A stretch of DNA of 64,000 nucleotides from Delftia sp. PS-11 (GTDB lineage Bacteria; Pseudomonadota; Gammaproteobacteria; Burkholderiales; Burkholderiaceae_C): NCBI RefSeq assembly GCF_029870285.1, contig NZ_JACSYA010000031.1, positions 5,820 through 69,819 of the forward strand, read 5' to 3'. The translations under genes were made by a program, and so were the position numbers. The notes beneath the pieces were generated by a model. It ran no database searches. It was given only the letters and a program-made list of their open reading frames with translations, and was not told the origin of the DNA. Shown here piece by piece: positions 9,412-17,543 of the stretch (positions are counted from its first letter, which is position 1; each line of letters opens with the position of its first letter).

Positions 9412-9882
9412 ATGCCATCCCTTGAACCTTTGGCGCTGCCGCAGGGCATGCGCGCCACATCTGCCACGCGTGCCGTGCTGGGGCTGTGGCAGGCCGATGC
9501 CGATGCGCTGCTCAGCGAAGCGGAGGTCGAGGCGGCCTTGCGGGGCCAGGGCGTTCGCGTCAACCGTGTGACCGTCTACCGGCTGCTCGACCGGCTGGCG
9601 CGTGCCGGCCTGCTGCGCCGCTGCGTGGATGCCTCGCGCGTGGCGCGCTATGCGCGCCCGGCCCAGGAGGCAGCAGCAGGCGCTGCGGCGCGCTTCGAGT
9701 GCGCCGATTGCCACAGTGCCTTTCGCCTGGGGGCATCTGGCGATGCCGCTGGCCAGCCCCTGCAGGATGCCTTGCGGCAGCTGTGGCAGGCACTGGCTGC
9801 CAGCGGGTTGCAGGGGCGAGCCATCGATGTGGCTGTCACGGGCCTGTGCAGCGACTGTCGCGGTGCGCCGGCCCAACCCTGA
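9412..9882 (+). CDS. Fur family transcriptional repressor, probably Zur (zinc sensor)
   Basis: 156 residues from the ATG at 9412. The DNA-binding domain reads RATSATRAVLGLWQADADAL, then VNRVTVYRLLDRLARAGLLR, the Fur recognition helix. Two CxxC pairs, FECADC and GLCSDC, are the structural zinc site of this family. The C-terminal sensor part is short and poor in His, as in several betaproteobacterial Zur/Fur-like proteins. It leads a block with two small exported or membrane proteins and a TonB-dependent receptor carrying a His-rich loop, which supports a role as zinc-responsive repressor of its own operon. An upstream in-frame start at 9367 would add 15 residues unlike the family. Confidence 0.8.
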   Translation: MPSLEPLALPQGMRATSATRAVLGLWQADADALLSEAEVEAALRGQGVRVNRVTVYRLLDRLARAGLLRRCVDASRVARYARPAQEAAAGAAARFECADCHSAFRLGASGDAAGQPLQDALRQLWQALAASGLQGRAIDVAVTGLCSDCRGAPAQP

Positions 9883-9934
9883 AAGCCACGCGCCCCGTGA
9901 TGGGCTCTTTTTTGATGTGTTTCCAGGACTTTGC

Positions 9935-10285
9935 ATGATCGCCTTTCCGTCCCTCTCCTTGCAGACTTTGCGCACTGCCCCGCAGCGCGGCTGGCGCCGG
10001 CCGCTGGTCCTGATGGCGGGTATCCTGCTGGCCGTGCAGGTCCAGGCGCAATCGCCAGAGCCAGCGGCTGCTGCAAAGACGGCAAACCAGAACACTGCAG
10101 CAGCCCAGCCTGATGCCCATACCCGTGCCGACATCGAGCGCCACCGCGCCATGGCCAAGGCCCACGAAGCCGCCGCCCAGTGCCTTGCCAGCGGTGCCGG
10201 ACACGATGCCTGCGAAAAGCAGTTGCAGGCGGACTGCAAGGGCCTGGCGCTCGGCAAGCACTGCGGCATGCGCCACGCGCATTGA
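9935..10285 (+). CDS. Small secreted Cys/His-containing protein of the zinc-type operon
   Basis: 116 residues. A basic start (LRTAPQRGWRRP) and hydrophobic core LVLMAGILLAVQVQA form a signal peptide, so it is probably periplasmic. The mature part is an Ala/Gln-rich linker, then an amphipathic helix (DIERHRAMAKAHEAAAQCLA) with four cysteines and a C-terminus ending HCGMRHAH. Four Cys plus terminal His/Met suggests two disulfides or metal binding. I do not recognise a named family. Position between the Zur-like gene and the DUF2946-like gene makes a periplasmic zinc-handling role plausible, but that is inference. The start has CAGGAC upstream. Confidence 0.7.
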   Translation: MIAFPSLSLQTLRTAPQRGWRRPLVLMAGILLAVQVQAQSPEPAAAAKTANQNTAAAQPDAHTRADIERHRAMAKAHEAAAQCLASGAGHDACEKQLQADCKGLALGKHCGMRHAH

Positions 10286-10305
10286 TCGCCTGACCATCTA
10301 GCTTG

Positions 10306-10322
10306 TCCGGGCGCAGCCCGGA
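10306..10322. other. Short GC hairpin between two operon genes
   Basis: TCCGGGC-GCA-GCCCGGA, perfect 7-bp stem with a 3-base loop, in the gap after the small secreted protein gene. There is no T-run after it, so it is not a classical terminator. It may protect mRNA or attenuate. Confidence 0.35.
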
Positions 10323-10421
10323 GCGTACAAATCCTCGCGCATGCGCCTTGTGCGTCCGCCTTCTCGGCGGCCCGATGGCCGGCCTTCCATACCTTCTGTT
10401 TCGCACTTCGTCCTGCACCTC

Positions 10422-10862
10422 ATGCCCGCCACCCGTCCGAGCTGCCAAATGCCAGCCCATGCCCTGCGGCATGCGGCGGCCGGTGGCATGGCACATCCGG
10501 GTGCGCGCTGGCTGGCCTGGGTTCTGGCCTGCACCCTGGTATTGGCGCCTTTGCTGGGCCAGATGCACCGGGTGGTGCACCTGGGCGGGCTGGTCAGTAC
10601 GGCCAGCCATGCACAGCCTGCGGGCAAGCCGGTGTTCCACTGGGTGCATGCACTGTTCGACGGGCATGGCCCGTCAGACTGCCAGTTGCTGGACCAGCAC
10701 CACCATGGTCTGGCCGGGCCCTGTGCTGTGCCATCACTGCCTGTGCTCAAGCCAGCACATGCGCTGCCCCCGTTCCCGTTCGTCACACGCGGCGCACGGA
10801 TCGACGCGGCCTTTTTCCATGCGCGGGCGCCACCCGTCTTCATCACAGCCCTGAAAGCCTGA
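10422..10862 (+). CDS. DUF2946-like membrane/periplasmic protein
   Basis: About 146 residues from the ATG at 10422; the frame is open to an earlier ATG at 10341 (173 residues), and neither has a strong ribosome binding site. One hydrophobic segment (WLAWVLACTLVLAPLLGQMH) is a signal anchor. It is followed by His-rich sequence (HRVVHLGG, FHWVHALFDGHG) and SDCQLLDQHHHGLAGPC, which matches the pattern of small DUF2946-type proteins often encoded next to metal-linked TonB receptors. Its function is unknown. The His and Cys content and the location between the Zur-like gene and the receptor suggest metal handling in the periplasm. Confidence 0.65.
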   Translation: MPATRPSCQMPAHALRHAAAGGMAHPGARWLAWVLACTLVLAPLLGQMHRVVHLGGLVSTASHAQPAGKPVFHWVHALFDGHGPSDCQLLDQHHHGLAGPCAVPSLPVLKPAHALPPFPFVTRGARIDAAFFHARAPPVFITALKA

Positions 10863-11066
10863 GCCGGCAGCATCTGCCTGTTCTGTCTTGCCGCGCCTGT
10901 ATGCGCAGGGCAGGGGCCAGGCCACCAGGGCACCTGCAGTTTCCAGGGAGTATGGCCGCAGCCTCTCGCAAGGCCGTGGCTCCTGGTTTTTGTTGACGCA
11001 ATGCCGCGGCGGTCCCCAGCACTTGATTGCCAGTGCTGGCAGCGCTGTGCCGCGCAGAAAAAAGTG

Positions 11067-13235
11067 ATGAATCCGATGACAACGCAATACAACAACCGCA
11101 CACAGGCATGCCGCGCACTGGAGGGTGTGCAATGGGGCAGCCAGCGCATGGCGCAACATCGCCCGGGCCGGCTGAACCCCTTGCTGCGCTGGCTGCTGAT
11201 TGGTGGCGCGCTTGGAACGGTTGCAGGCGCGGCCGTGGCGCAGCAATCCGCTGCCACGCAGGAGCCCACGCTGGGCGAAGTACAGGTCAAGGCCAGCGGC
11301 CTGGGCCTGTCTTCTGCCGACATGTCCACGCCCGCCACCGTGCTGGACGCCGAACCGCTGATGCTGCGCCAGGCCGCCACGCTGGGCGAGACACTGGATG
11401 GCGAGCCCGGCATCCATGCCAGCCATTTCGGCGCGGGCGCGAGCCGGCCCATCATCCGTGGCATGGACGGGCCGCGCGTGCAAATCCTCAGCGATGGCGC
11501 AGAGCTGCATGATGCCTCGACCATCAGCCCCGACCATGCAGTGGCCAGCGAGCCCATGCTGGCCACCCAGATCGAAGTGCTGCGCGGCCCCTCGGCGCTG
11601 ATCTATGGCGGCGGTGGTGCCATGGGGGGTGTGGTCAATATCCTGGATGACAAGATTCCCACTGCCATCCCGGCGCAGGGCATTACGGGATCGGCGCAAC
11701 TGCGCGGCAACACAGGCGCGGGCGAGACCGCAGGCGCGTTCTCGCTGACGGGCGGTGCCGGCCAGCTTGCCATCCATGCCGAAGGCATGGCGCGCGATGC
11801 GGGCGACTACCGCGTGGGCAGCGGCTGGGCGCCCAACGGACAGTCCCAGGGCCGCGTGGCTGGCAGCTTCAACCGCACCGACACCGGCAGCCTGGGCCTG
11901 TCCTGGATCGGAACCCAGGGCTATCTGGGCCTGGCCTATACGCGGCAGGCTGCACGCTACGGCCTGCCCGGACATAACCACAGCTTCGAGGGCTGCCATA
12001 CCCACGGCAACCATCTGCACTGCGGCAGCCATGGCGTGGATGACGGGCATGACCATGGCGATGGCGCAACGGTCCAGAGTGTGCCGGTGGTCGATCTCGT
12101 CAGCGAGCGCCTGGATCTGCGCGGTGAATGGCGCAATCCTGTGGCAGGCATTGCGGCGCTGCGCGTACGTGGGGGCTGGACCGACTACCGCCATGACGAA
12201 ATCGAGGACGGACAGGTCTCCACCACCTTCAGAAACCGTGCCCATGACCTGCGTGTCGAAGCCGAGCATGCGCCCATCGCCGGCTGGCGCGGCGTCATCG
12301 GCCTGCAGACCATGCAGCGCCGCTTCAGCGCCGAGGGCGAAGAAGCCTATGTGCAGCCCACCGAAACGCGGCGCAACAGCCTGTACCTGATGGAGGAATA
12401 CCGCTGGCAGGACTGGCGCTGGCAGGCGGCGATGCGCCACGAACGCCAGACCGTGGATGCCGAGCGCAGCGCGGTCTCGCGCAGCCACAGCGGCACATCG
12501 TTCTCGCTGGGCTCTGTCTGGAAGTTCACGCCAGGCTACAGCCTCTCTGCCTCGCTCACCCAGGGCAGCCGCCTGCCAACAGCGGAGGAGCTGTATGCCA
12601 ACGGCCTGCACATGGCGACCTCGACCTACGAGCGCGGCAATGCCGAACTGCGCCGCGAGCGCTCCCAGGCGCTGGACATCGGCCTGCGCAAGACGGCGGG
12701 AGACACCACCTTCAGCGTCAATGCCTTCCACCACCGTGTCAAAGGCTATATCTATGGCGCCACGCTGGACGAGCACGACGGCTTGCAGCTGCTGCAGTAC
12801 ACCCAGGCCGATGCCCGTTTCACCGGCATCGAAGGCCAGGTGCGGCACAAGCTTTCGCGTCAGTGGGGCGTGACCCTGTTTGGCGATGCCGTGCGTGCCC
12901 GGCTCGATGACGGCTCGGCGCTGCCGCGCATTCCGGCTGCCCGCGCAGGCGTGCGCGTGGACACATTCTGGAAAGGCTGGGATGCCCAGGCGGAATGGGT
13001 GCAGGTGCTGCGCCAGAACCGCACGGCTGCCTTCGAGACCGCCACCGATGGCTATGGCCTGCTCAACGTCTCTGCCAGCTACACGCTGCGCACGGCGTCT
13101 GGCATGCCCTGGCAGTTCTTCGTCAAGGGGCAGAACCTGACCAACCGCCTGGCTTACGCCCACACCTCGTTCATCAAGAGCGCCGCGCCGCTGATGGGGC
13201 GCAACATCACCGTCGGGGTGAAAGTGTCGTTCTGA
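11067..13235 (+). CDS. TonB-dependent outer membrane receptor, probable zinc uptake (ZnuD-like)
   Basis: 722 residues from the ATG at 11067. A long signal region ends in GAAVAQQ. The plug domain shows GEVQVKASGLG, GETLDGEPGIHASHFGAGAS, RPIIRGMDGPRVQILSDGAE and EVLRGPSALIYGGGGAMGGV. The C-terminal beta-barrel closes with NITVGVKVSF, a terminal Phe as usual for outer membrane proteins. At about residues 302-334 an extracellular loop holds HNHSFEGCHTHGNHLHCGSH followed by GHDHGDG, a His/Cys/Asp cluster as in the ZnuD zinc receptors. A zinc substrate is therefore inferred, and fits the Zur-like gene at the head of the block. TonB/ExbBD energise such receptors and are not in the window. Confidence 0.88.
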   Translation: MNPMTTQYNNRTQACRALEGVQWGSQRMAQHRPGRLNPLLRWLLIGGALGTVAGAAVAQQSAATQEPTLGEVQVKASGLGLSSADMSTPATVLDAEPLMLRQAATLGETLDGEPGIHASHFGAGASRPIIRGMDGPRVQILSDGAELHDASTISPDHAVASEPMLATQIEVLRGPSALIYGGGGAMGGVVNILDDKIPTAIPAQGITGSAQLRGNTGAGETAGAFSLTGGAGQLAIHAEGMARDAGDYRVGSGWAPNGQSQGRVAGSFNRTDTGSLGLSWIGTQGYLGLAYTRQAARYGLPGHNHSFEGCHTHGNHLHCGSHGVDDGHDHGDGATVQSVPVVDLVSERLDLRGEWRNPVAGIAALRVRGGWTDYRHDEIEDGQVSTTFRNRAHDLRVEAEHAPIAGWRGVIGLQTMQRRFSAEGEEAYVQPTETRRNSLYLMEEYRWQDWRWQAAMRHERQTVDAERSAVSRSHSGTSFSLGSVWKFTPGYSLSASLTQGSRLPTAEELYANGLHMATSTYERGNAELRRERSQALDIGLRKTAGDTTFSVNAFHHRVKGYIYGATLDEHDGLQLLQYTQADARFTGIEGQVRHKLSRQWGVTLFGDAVRARLDDGSALPRIPAARAGVRVDTFWKGWDAQAEWVQVLRQNRTAAFETATDGYGLLNVSASYTLRTASGMPWQFFVKGQNLTNRLAYAHTSFIKSAAPLMGRNITVGVKVSF

Positions 13236-13254
13236 TGGCCAGCTGCGCCGCCAG

Positions 13255-14280
13255 CTACAGATAGTGCTGCAGGTGGCGCAGCGCCCGTGCGCTTTCCACG
13301 CCGATCCGCTGGACGACCTCCGTCTCGGGGCGACCTTCGCGCAGCCATTGCACGATGGCTGTGTTGCGCAGCACCTGCGGCCCGACCCGGTGCAAAGGCG
13401 CTTTCTGCTCCGATGCAGGCTGCGCCGCATGCGCGCGATGGATCAGCTGTGAAGCCACATGAAAAAGCACGCGCACCGACAGCGGCTGCCCCTCGCGCGA
13501 GTAAAAGACGGTCGCATCGGGCGCCACCGCTTCGGCCCCGCGCTGTCCGGCACTGAAATGGCGCCAGTCGTTCAGCGCCTGCGACAGCGTTTGCGACAGC
13601 TCCAGCGTGCGCTGCTGGGCTGCGCGCCCCCCGTCGATGTGCAGGCGGTCATCCTGCAGGTTGCGCCAGCACAGATTGCGGACCTCCTCAGGAGCCAGGG
13701 CGAGTTCGTACAGCAAAAGCAAAATGGCCCGGTCACGGGCCGACTGGTAGCCATCGGCCGCTGGAATATGGCGGGGCAGGGCTGTCCACAGCTGCGCCGG
13801 CAGACAGTGTCCGCGCCCATCCTCGGCCGGGGGGCGCTCCTGCGGCGCCAGCCCTGCAGCGGGGTTTTCCTGCACCCAGCCATGCTCCAGCGCATGGTCG
13901 TAGATGCGCTCCAGCAGCCGCCAATAGCGCCTGCGTGTGACTTCGCTGATGCGGCGGCCGGGCAGATGGTGCGAAACCTGCCCTTCACGCGGACGTAGAA
14001 AATTCTGCACATCAACGGCATTGGCCCTCTGCCAGGGATGTGCGGCCGCTGCATCCGTCAGGGCGGCTGCCTGCCTGTGCCCGGCAGGAAAAACATCGTC
14101 CCCCAGACTGCGCAACCACGACTGCCAGACTTTTTCGTAGCCACTGTCCGGTGCCGTATCCAGTGCATCCCATGCCTTGGCCCCCTCGCTCTCCAGCCAA
14201 TGGCGAAAGAGCACCATGCCTGCTGGCGCTTGCTGGGTGACAGGAGTGCTATGGAAATGCTCTGCAGAGGAGGATGACAT
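13255..14280 (-). CDS. Tyrosine recombinase-like protein with degenerate catalytic site
   Basis: 341 residues. An N-terminal SAM-like core-binding region (about 20-140; ISEVTRRRYWRLLERIYDHALEHG) is followed by a catalytic-domain fold (RDRAILLLLYELALAPEEVR at about residue 185). In place of the usual TGLRxSEL there is LALAPEEV, so the first catalytic Arg is missing. The HxLR box reads PQVLRN (His lost, Arg kept), the LGH box reads RIGVES (His lost), and a Tyr remains in LQHYL. Strand cleavage therefore looks unlikely; it may bind DNA or be a relic that has been kept. The frame is intact, which argues for function. It converges on the TonB receptor gene with a 19-base gap. Confidence 0.8.
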   Translation of the reverse strand: MSSSSAEHFHSTPVTQQAPAGMVLFRHWLESEGAKAWDALDTAPDSGYEKVWQSWLRSLGDDVFPAGHRQAAALTDAAAAHPWQRANAVDVQNFLRPREGQVSHHLPGRRISEVTRRRYWRLLERIYDHALEHGWVQENPAAGLAPQERPPAEDGRGHCLPAQLWTALPRHIPAADGYQSARDRAILLLLYELALAPEEVRNLCWRNLQDDRLHIDGGRAAQQRTLELSQTLSQALNDWRHFSAGQRGAEAVAPDATVFYSREGQPLSVRVLFHVASQLIHRAHAAQPASEQKAPLHRVGPQVLRNTAIVQWLREGRPETEVVQRIGVESARALRHLQHYL

Positions 14281-14507
14281 GGTCTTTCCAGGCGAATCTG
14301 TAATGATTTAGTGTAACTTACATGAATTAAAAATTCAAACCTGCAACCGACCAGCTGAAAATCAGTGGCGACAAGTCGCCAAAAACAAGACGGCTGCCTG
14401 CGGCGTCCGGCATGGCTTGTCCGCGCCGGACGCCATGAAGGCGGGCGCATAATCGGCGCGCCTTCGCATGCAAAGGGCGCGCTGACCTCCGACCCCTGTC
14501 CTGTTTC

Positions 14508-15461
14508 GTGAACTCTCCTGTCTTCACTTCTCTTGTTCCGGTGATTCTGTGCATCGGTGCAGGTTTTCTGGCTGCGCGCCTGGGCTGGGTGCGCGCCGCA
14601 GCCATCAAGGATCTGTCCAACCTCGTTTTCCTGCTGCTCACGCCGGCCCTGCTGTTTCGCACCATGGGAGCTGTACGCGTGCAGGAACTCGACTTCCAGC
14701 CGGTGGCGTTGTACTTTCTGGCTGCGGGGCTGATTTTTTCCGTATCGATCGGATTGTGTGGTTTTTCCACGCGATCGGCTGCGCGGGGGCTGGCCAACAT
14801 GTTCAGCAATACCGTCATGATCGGCGTACCTCTGGTGGGGCTGGTCCATGGGCAGCAGGGGCTTGTCACGCTGTTTACGCTGGTCTCACTGCATGCGCTG
14901 ATCCTGCTGACGGCTGCCACCGTGGTGTTCGAGCTCGCCGAAGCGCGCGAGAGCCAGCAGGGCGGCAAAAGCGCAGCACAGCCCATGTGGCGCACAGTGC
15001 TGCAAGCCGTTCGCAACGGCATTGTCCACCCGGTGCCGTTGCCCATTCTGGCCGGGCTGCTGTTTGCACAGACGGGTCTGGTCCTGCCTGAAGTGGTGGA
15101 TCGCCCCCTCCAGGTGATGGGGCAGGCTCTGGGGCCCATGGCGCTGCTGCTGGTCGGAATCACGCTTGCCTACACCAAAGTAGGGCGCAATCTGCGCGAT
15201 GCCGTGGGCATTTCACTGGTCAAGAACCTTGTGCATCCGTTGCTGCTGCTGGCGCTGGCCTGGGCCTTCGGCATGAATGGCCTGCCTGTGGCCGTCATGT
15301 TCACGGCAGCTGCGCTGCCCGTAGGCGCGAATGTGTTCCTGTTCACGCAGCGCTATGGCGTGATGCAGGAAGAAGTGTCAGCCAGCATCGCGGTTTCCAC
15401 GGCGCTGGCATTGATCACTGTGCCGCTGATGCTTGTATTGGCCCAGCGCCTGCTGGGCTGA
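14508..15461 (+). CDS. AEC family transporter (auxin efflux carrier type)
   Basis: 317 residues with about ten hydrophobic helices. It starts SPVFTSLVPVILCIGAGFLA and includes LSNLVFLLLTPALLFRTMG, the conserved first-half helix with its Pro. The second half has AGLLFAQTGLVLPEVV and LLLVGITLAYTKVG, then FTAAALPVGANVFLFTQRYG, a conserved AEC signature. Members move organic anions such as malonate or malate, or auxin-like compounds, across the inner membrane. The substrate is not predictable. The start is GTG at 14508, the only start that keeps the first helix complete; no clear ribosome binding site precedes it. Confidence 0.9.
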   Translation: MNSPVFTSLVPVILCIGAGFLAARLGWVRAAAIKDLSNLVFLLLTPALLFRTMGAVRVQELDFQPVALYFLAAGLIFSVSIGLCGFSTRSAARGLANMFSNTVMIGVPLVGLVHGQQGLVTLFTLVSLHALILLTAATVVFELAEARESQQGGKSAAQPMWRTVLQAVRNGIVHPVPLPILAGLLFAQTGLVLPEVVDRPLQVMGQALGPMALLLVGITLAYTKVGRNLRDAVGISLVKNLVHPLLLLALAWAFGMNGLPVAVMFTAAALPVGANVFLFTQRYGVMQEEVSASIAVSTALALITVPLMLVLAQRLLG

Positions 15462-15462
15462 T

Positions 15463-15492
15463 CTGGCATCAGGGCGCCTGGCATCAGGGCGC
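15463..15492. repeat. Perfect 2 x 15-bp tandem repeat between convergent genes
   Basis: The unit CTGGCATCAGGGCGC occurs twice in direct succession. The second copy contains the pdxH stop codon. Parts form a stem (GCGCCTGG 15474-15481 with CCAGGCGC 15492-15499), so the pair may also act as a bidirectional terminator for the AEC gene and pdxH. Confidence 0.7.
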
Positions 15493-16140
15493 CAGGCGCT
15501 GGCGCAGCCATGCGCCGCCTTCAAGCTGATAGCTCAGCCGGTCGTGCAGGCGGCTCTTGCGGCCCTGCCAGAACTCCCAGCGGTCCGGCACCAGCCTGAA
15601 CCCGCCCCAGTGCGGCGGACGCGGCGGATTGAGCATGAACTGTGCGCCATATTTGGCAGCATTGGCCACCAGCACGCTGCGCCCGCTGATGACCTGGCTT
15701 TGCGGACTGGCCCAGGCGCCAATGCGCGAGTCCAGCGGACGGCTGTTGAAATAGGCATCGCTTTCTTCGGCGCTGACCTTCTCCACGCGCCCTTCGACAC
15801 GCACCACGCGCTCCAGCTCCACCCAGTGGAACTGCAGGGCCGCGAACGGATTGCCCGCCAGTTGCTGACCCTTGCGGCTGTCGTAGTTGGTGTACCAGAC
15901 CAGGCCGCGTTCGTCATAGCCCTTGATGAGAACAATGCGCGAGCTGGGGCGCAGATCGCCGCCCACGGTGGCCAGCGTCATGGCATTGGGCTCGGGCACC
16001 TGGGCGCGCAGGGCCTCCTGCAGCCATTGGTCAAACTGCTGCAGCGGATCGGCCAGAGAGGCCGATTCGCTCAGTTCTGCGCGCTCATAGCTTTTGCGCA
16101 GGTCGGCGATGGAAGTGGATAAGCTGCTCATGCCATGCAT
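15484..16140 (-). CDS. pdxH: Pyridoxamine 5'-phosphate oxidase
   Basis: 218 residues, standard for PdxH. Conserved parts are [13 protein letters not shown] at the N-terminus, [20 protein letters not shown] (substrate and FMN-binding strand), [28 protein letters not shown]-like sequence [20 protein letters not shown], and the C-terminal [20 protein letters not shown] with the RLHDR signature. The enzyme is an FMN protein of the cytoplasm that oxidises pyridoxine or pyridoxamine phosphate to pyridoxal phosphate. It is divergent from the nucleotidyltransferase gene with only about 32 bases between starts. Confidence 0.97.
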   Translation of the reverse strand: MHGMSSLSTSIADLRKSYERAELSESASLADPLQQFDQWLQEALRAQVPEPNAMTLATVGGDLRPSSRIVLIKGYDERGLVWYTNYDSRKGQQLAGNPFAALQFHWVELERVVRVEGRVEKVSAEESDAYFNSRPLDSRIGAWASPQSQVISGRSVLVANAAKYGAQFMLNPPRPPHWGGFRLVPDRWEFWQGRKSRLHDRLSYQLEGGAWLRQRLAP

Positions 16141-16172
16141 TGTGCCCTTGCCACGCCGCGCTACAGTGGCAC

Positions 16173-16745
16173 ATGCGCACAGACTTCAACGACTTGCCCT
16201 GCATCCTGATCCTGGCTTCAGGCCGGGGCGAACGATTCCGTGCATCAGGTGGCACCATGTATAAACTGTCGGCGCCGCTGGGCGGCAGTACAGTGCTGGA
16301 GCATACGCTGGCGGCCGTGCGCGCCAGCGGCCTGCCATGGCACGTGGAAGATGCGGGTCACCCGGGCATGGGCGATTCGCTGGCGGCGGCCGTGCGCGCC
16401 ACGGCTGCCGCCAGCGGCTGGCTGGTGCTGCCCGCCGACCTGCCGCTGGTCATGCCGCAGACCTTGCGGCTGGTGGCCGATGCGTTGCGGGCAGGTGCTG
16501 CGGCAGCGCAGCCTGTGCACGCGGGCGAGCGTGGCCACCCTGTGGGCTTCGGGCCTGCCTGCGGTCCTGCGCTCATGGCACTGAGGGGGCCGCAGGGTGG
16601 TGCGCCTGTGCTCAAGGCGCTGCGCGAGGCGGGCGCCGTAGTGCCCGTGGAGGTCGATGATGCAGGCGTGCTTGCCGATATCGACACCCTGGACGACCTG
16701 GCACGTGCCGAGGTATTGCTGCGCGCACGGCGCGGCAGTGCCTGA
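16173..16745 (+). CDS. MobA-like nucleotidyltransferase (MocA-type, molybdenum cofactor cytidylyltransferase?)
   Basis: 190 residues from the ATG at 16173. It opens with [18 protein letters not shown], a variant of the LAAGxSxRMG nucleotide-binding loop. [13 protein letters not shown] and [20 protein letters not shown] (metal-binding Asp region) follow, then [23 protein letters not shown], the MocA/MobA product-binding segment. DIDTLDDL ends the domain. MocA-type enzymes add CMP to molybdopterin for the xanthine dehydrogenase family, and such an enzyme is encoded from 18574 onwards, which supports the assignment. It could instead transfer another nucleotide. It converges with the MarR gene. 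Confidence 0.8.
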   Translation: MRTDFNDLPCILILASGRGERFRASGGTMYKLSAPLGGSTVLEHTLAAVRASGLPWHVEDAGHPGMGDSLAAAVRATAAASGWLVLPADLPLVMPQTLRLVADALRAGAAAAQPVHAGERGHPVGFGPACGPALMALRGPQGGAPVLKALREAGAVVPVEVDDAGVLADIDTLDDLARAEVLLRARRGSA

Positions 16746-16747
16746 GA

Positions 16748-17290
16748 TCAGTCTTCGATGCCCGTGCTGCCACCCACCTGGCAATAGCCGTGCAGCTTGT
16801 GCAGCGTGCGGTACAGCACTTCGCGCTCCTGCACGGTGAGCACGTGCAGTGCTGCAGCCTGGTGCTTGCGAGCCATGGGCATCACCTCGTCATGCAACTG
16901 TCTGCCTGCCGCGGTGATCGTGCACAGGATCCTCTTGCGCGGCGTGGAGCCCTGTGCCTGCAGTGCCACAAGGCCGCGTTCCTCCAATAAGCGCAGTGTC
17001 CGACTGACCAGCGCCTTGTCTGAAGTGGATTGCACCACCAGCGCGCTGAAGGGGAGTTCGCCTGCATGGGCGATCAGGGCAAGCAGGCGCCATTCCGAGA
17101 CCGTCAGCTCGGCCGCATCCGCATAAGGCACGGTGATGGTGCGCCGCAGCGCATTGCCGACCTGGCTCATCAGTGTGGTCAGAAAGTCATCCACAGTGAG
17201 GCCGCTGCCGGCCTCGTCTAGGGCGATCCATGGATTGCCTGTGGGTGCGCTCGCCTCAGGTGGGAAAGGGGACGGCTTGGACATGTTCAT
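16748..17290 (-). CDS. MarR family transcriptional regulator
   Basis: About 180 residues from the ATG at 17288-17290. The winged HTH is visible as ELTVSEWRLLALIAHAGELP, FSALVVQSTSDKALVSRTLRLLEERGLVALQ and the wing STPRKRILCTITAAGRQL. The frame is open further upstream to 17374, but that stretch is AT-rich and contains palindromes that look like operators, so the shorter form is preferred. It is divergent from the Bug/molybdenum hydroxylase operon starting at 17544 and is the natural candidate to control it, probably in response to an aromatic acid. The ligand is unknown. Confidence 0.88.
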   Translation of the reverse strand: MNMSKPSPFPPEASAPTGNPWIALDEAGSGLTVDDFLTTLMSQVGNALRRTITVPYADAAELTVSEWRLLALIAHAGELPFSALVVQSTSDKALVSRTLRLLEERGLVALQAQGSTPRKRILCTITAAGRQLHDEVMPMARKHQAAALHVLTVQEREVLYRTLHKLHGYCQVGGSTGIED

Positions 17291-17342
17291 ACGGGTTGCT
17301 GTACATATTTTGGAATGCTTATCATTTATTTTTGATATAAAA

Positions 17343-17387
17343 AATTGATTTAAGTCAATTGGTGTTTTCATCAAGTTGATGCATCAA
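17343..17387. promoter_or_regulatory. Palindromes between the MarR gene and the Bug/hydroxylase operon
   Basis: Two symmetric elements lie in AT-rich leader DNA. AATTGA-TTTAAG-TCAATT is at 17343-17360 and TTGATGCATCAA, a perfect 12-bp palindrome, is at 17376-17387. Both share the TTGAT/TCAA half-site, which fits a dimeric MarR protein binding the divergent promoter region. Direct evidence for binding is lacking. Confidence 0.5.
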
Positions 17388-17465
17388 TTTAATAAGGAAA
17401 ATGTGAATTTGATCCTTTAGAGGAATGTTGTTTCAATAGTGAAATATCGAAATACATTCCATAAC

Positions 17466-17509
17466 CAGCCCTTGCAGCCTTGCAGCCTTGCAGCCTTGCA
17501 GCCTTGCAG
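17466..17509 (+). repeat. 8-bp tandem repeat in the leader of the Bug gene
   Basis: CAGCCTTG is repeated four times exactly (17475-17506), preceded by a 9-base variant CAGCCCTTG at 17466-17474 and followed by CAG. It ends 34 bases before the ATG of the Bug gene, between the presumed promoter and the AGGAG ribosome binding site. Confidence 0.85.
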
Positions 17510-17543
17510 ATGCCTGCATGTCCGCGTTTTCAAGGAGCCAGTG

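Noticed and set aside
10734..13430. Minus-strand open frame of 898 codons
   Set aside because: Antisense of the TonB receptor and neighbours; no domain seen and the plus-strand protein is clear.
17475..17506. 8-bp repeats considered as a CRISPR array or binding-site cluster
   Set aside because: Units are contiguous without spacers and too short; it is a simple sequence repeat.
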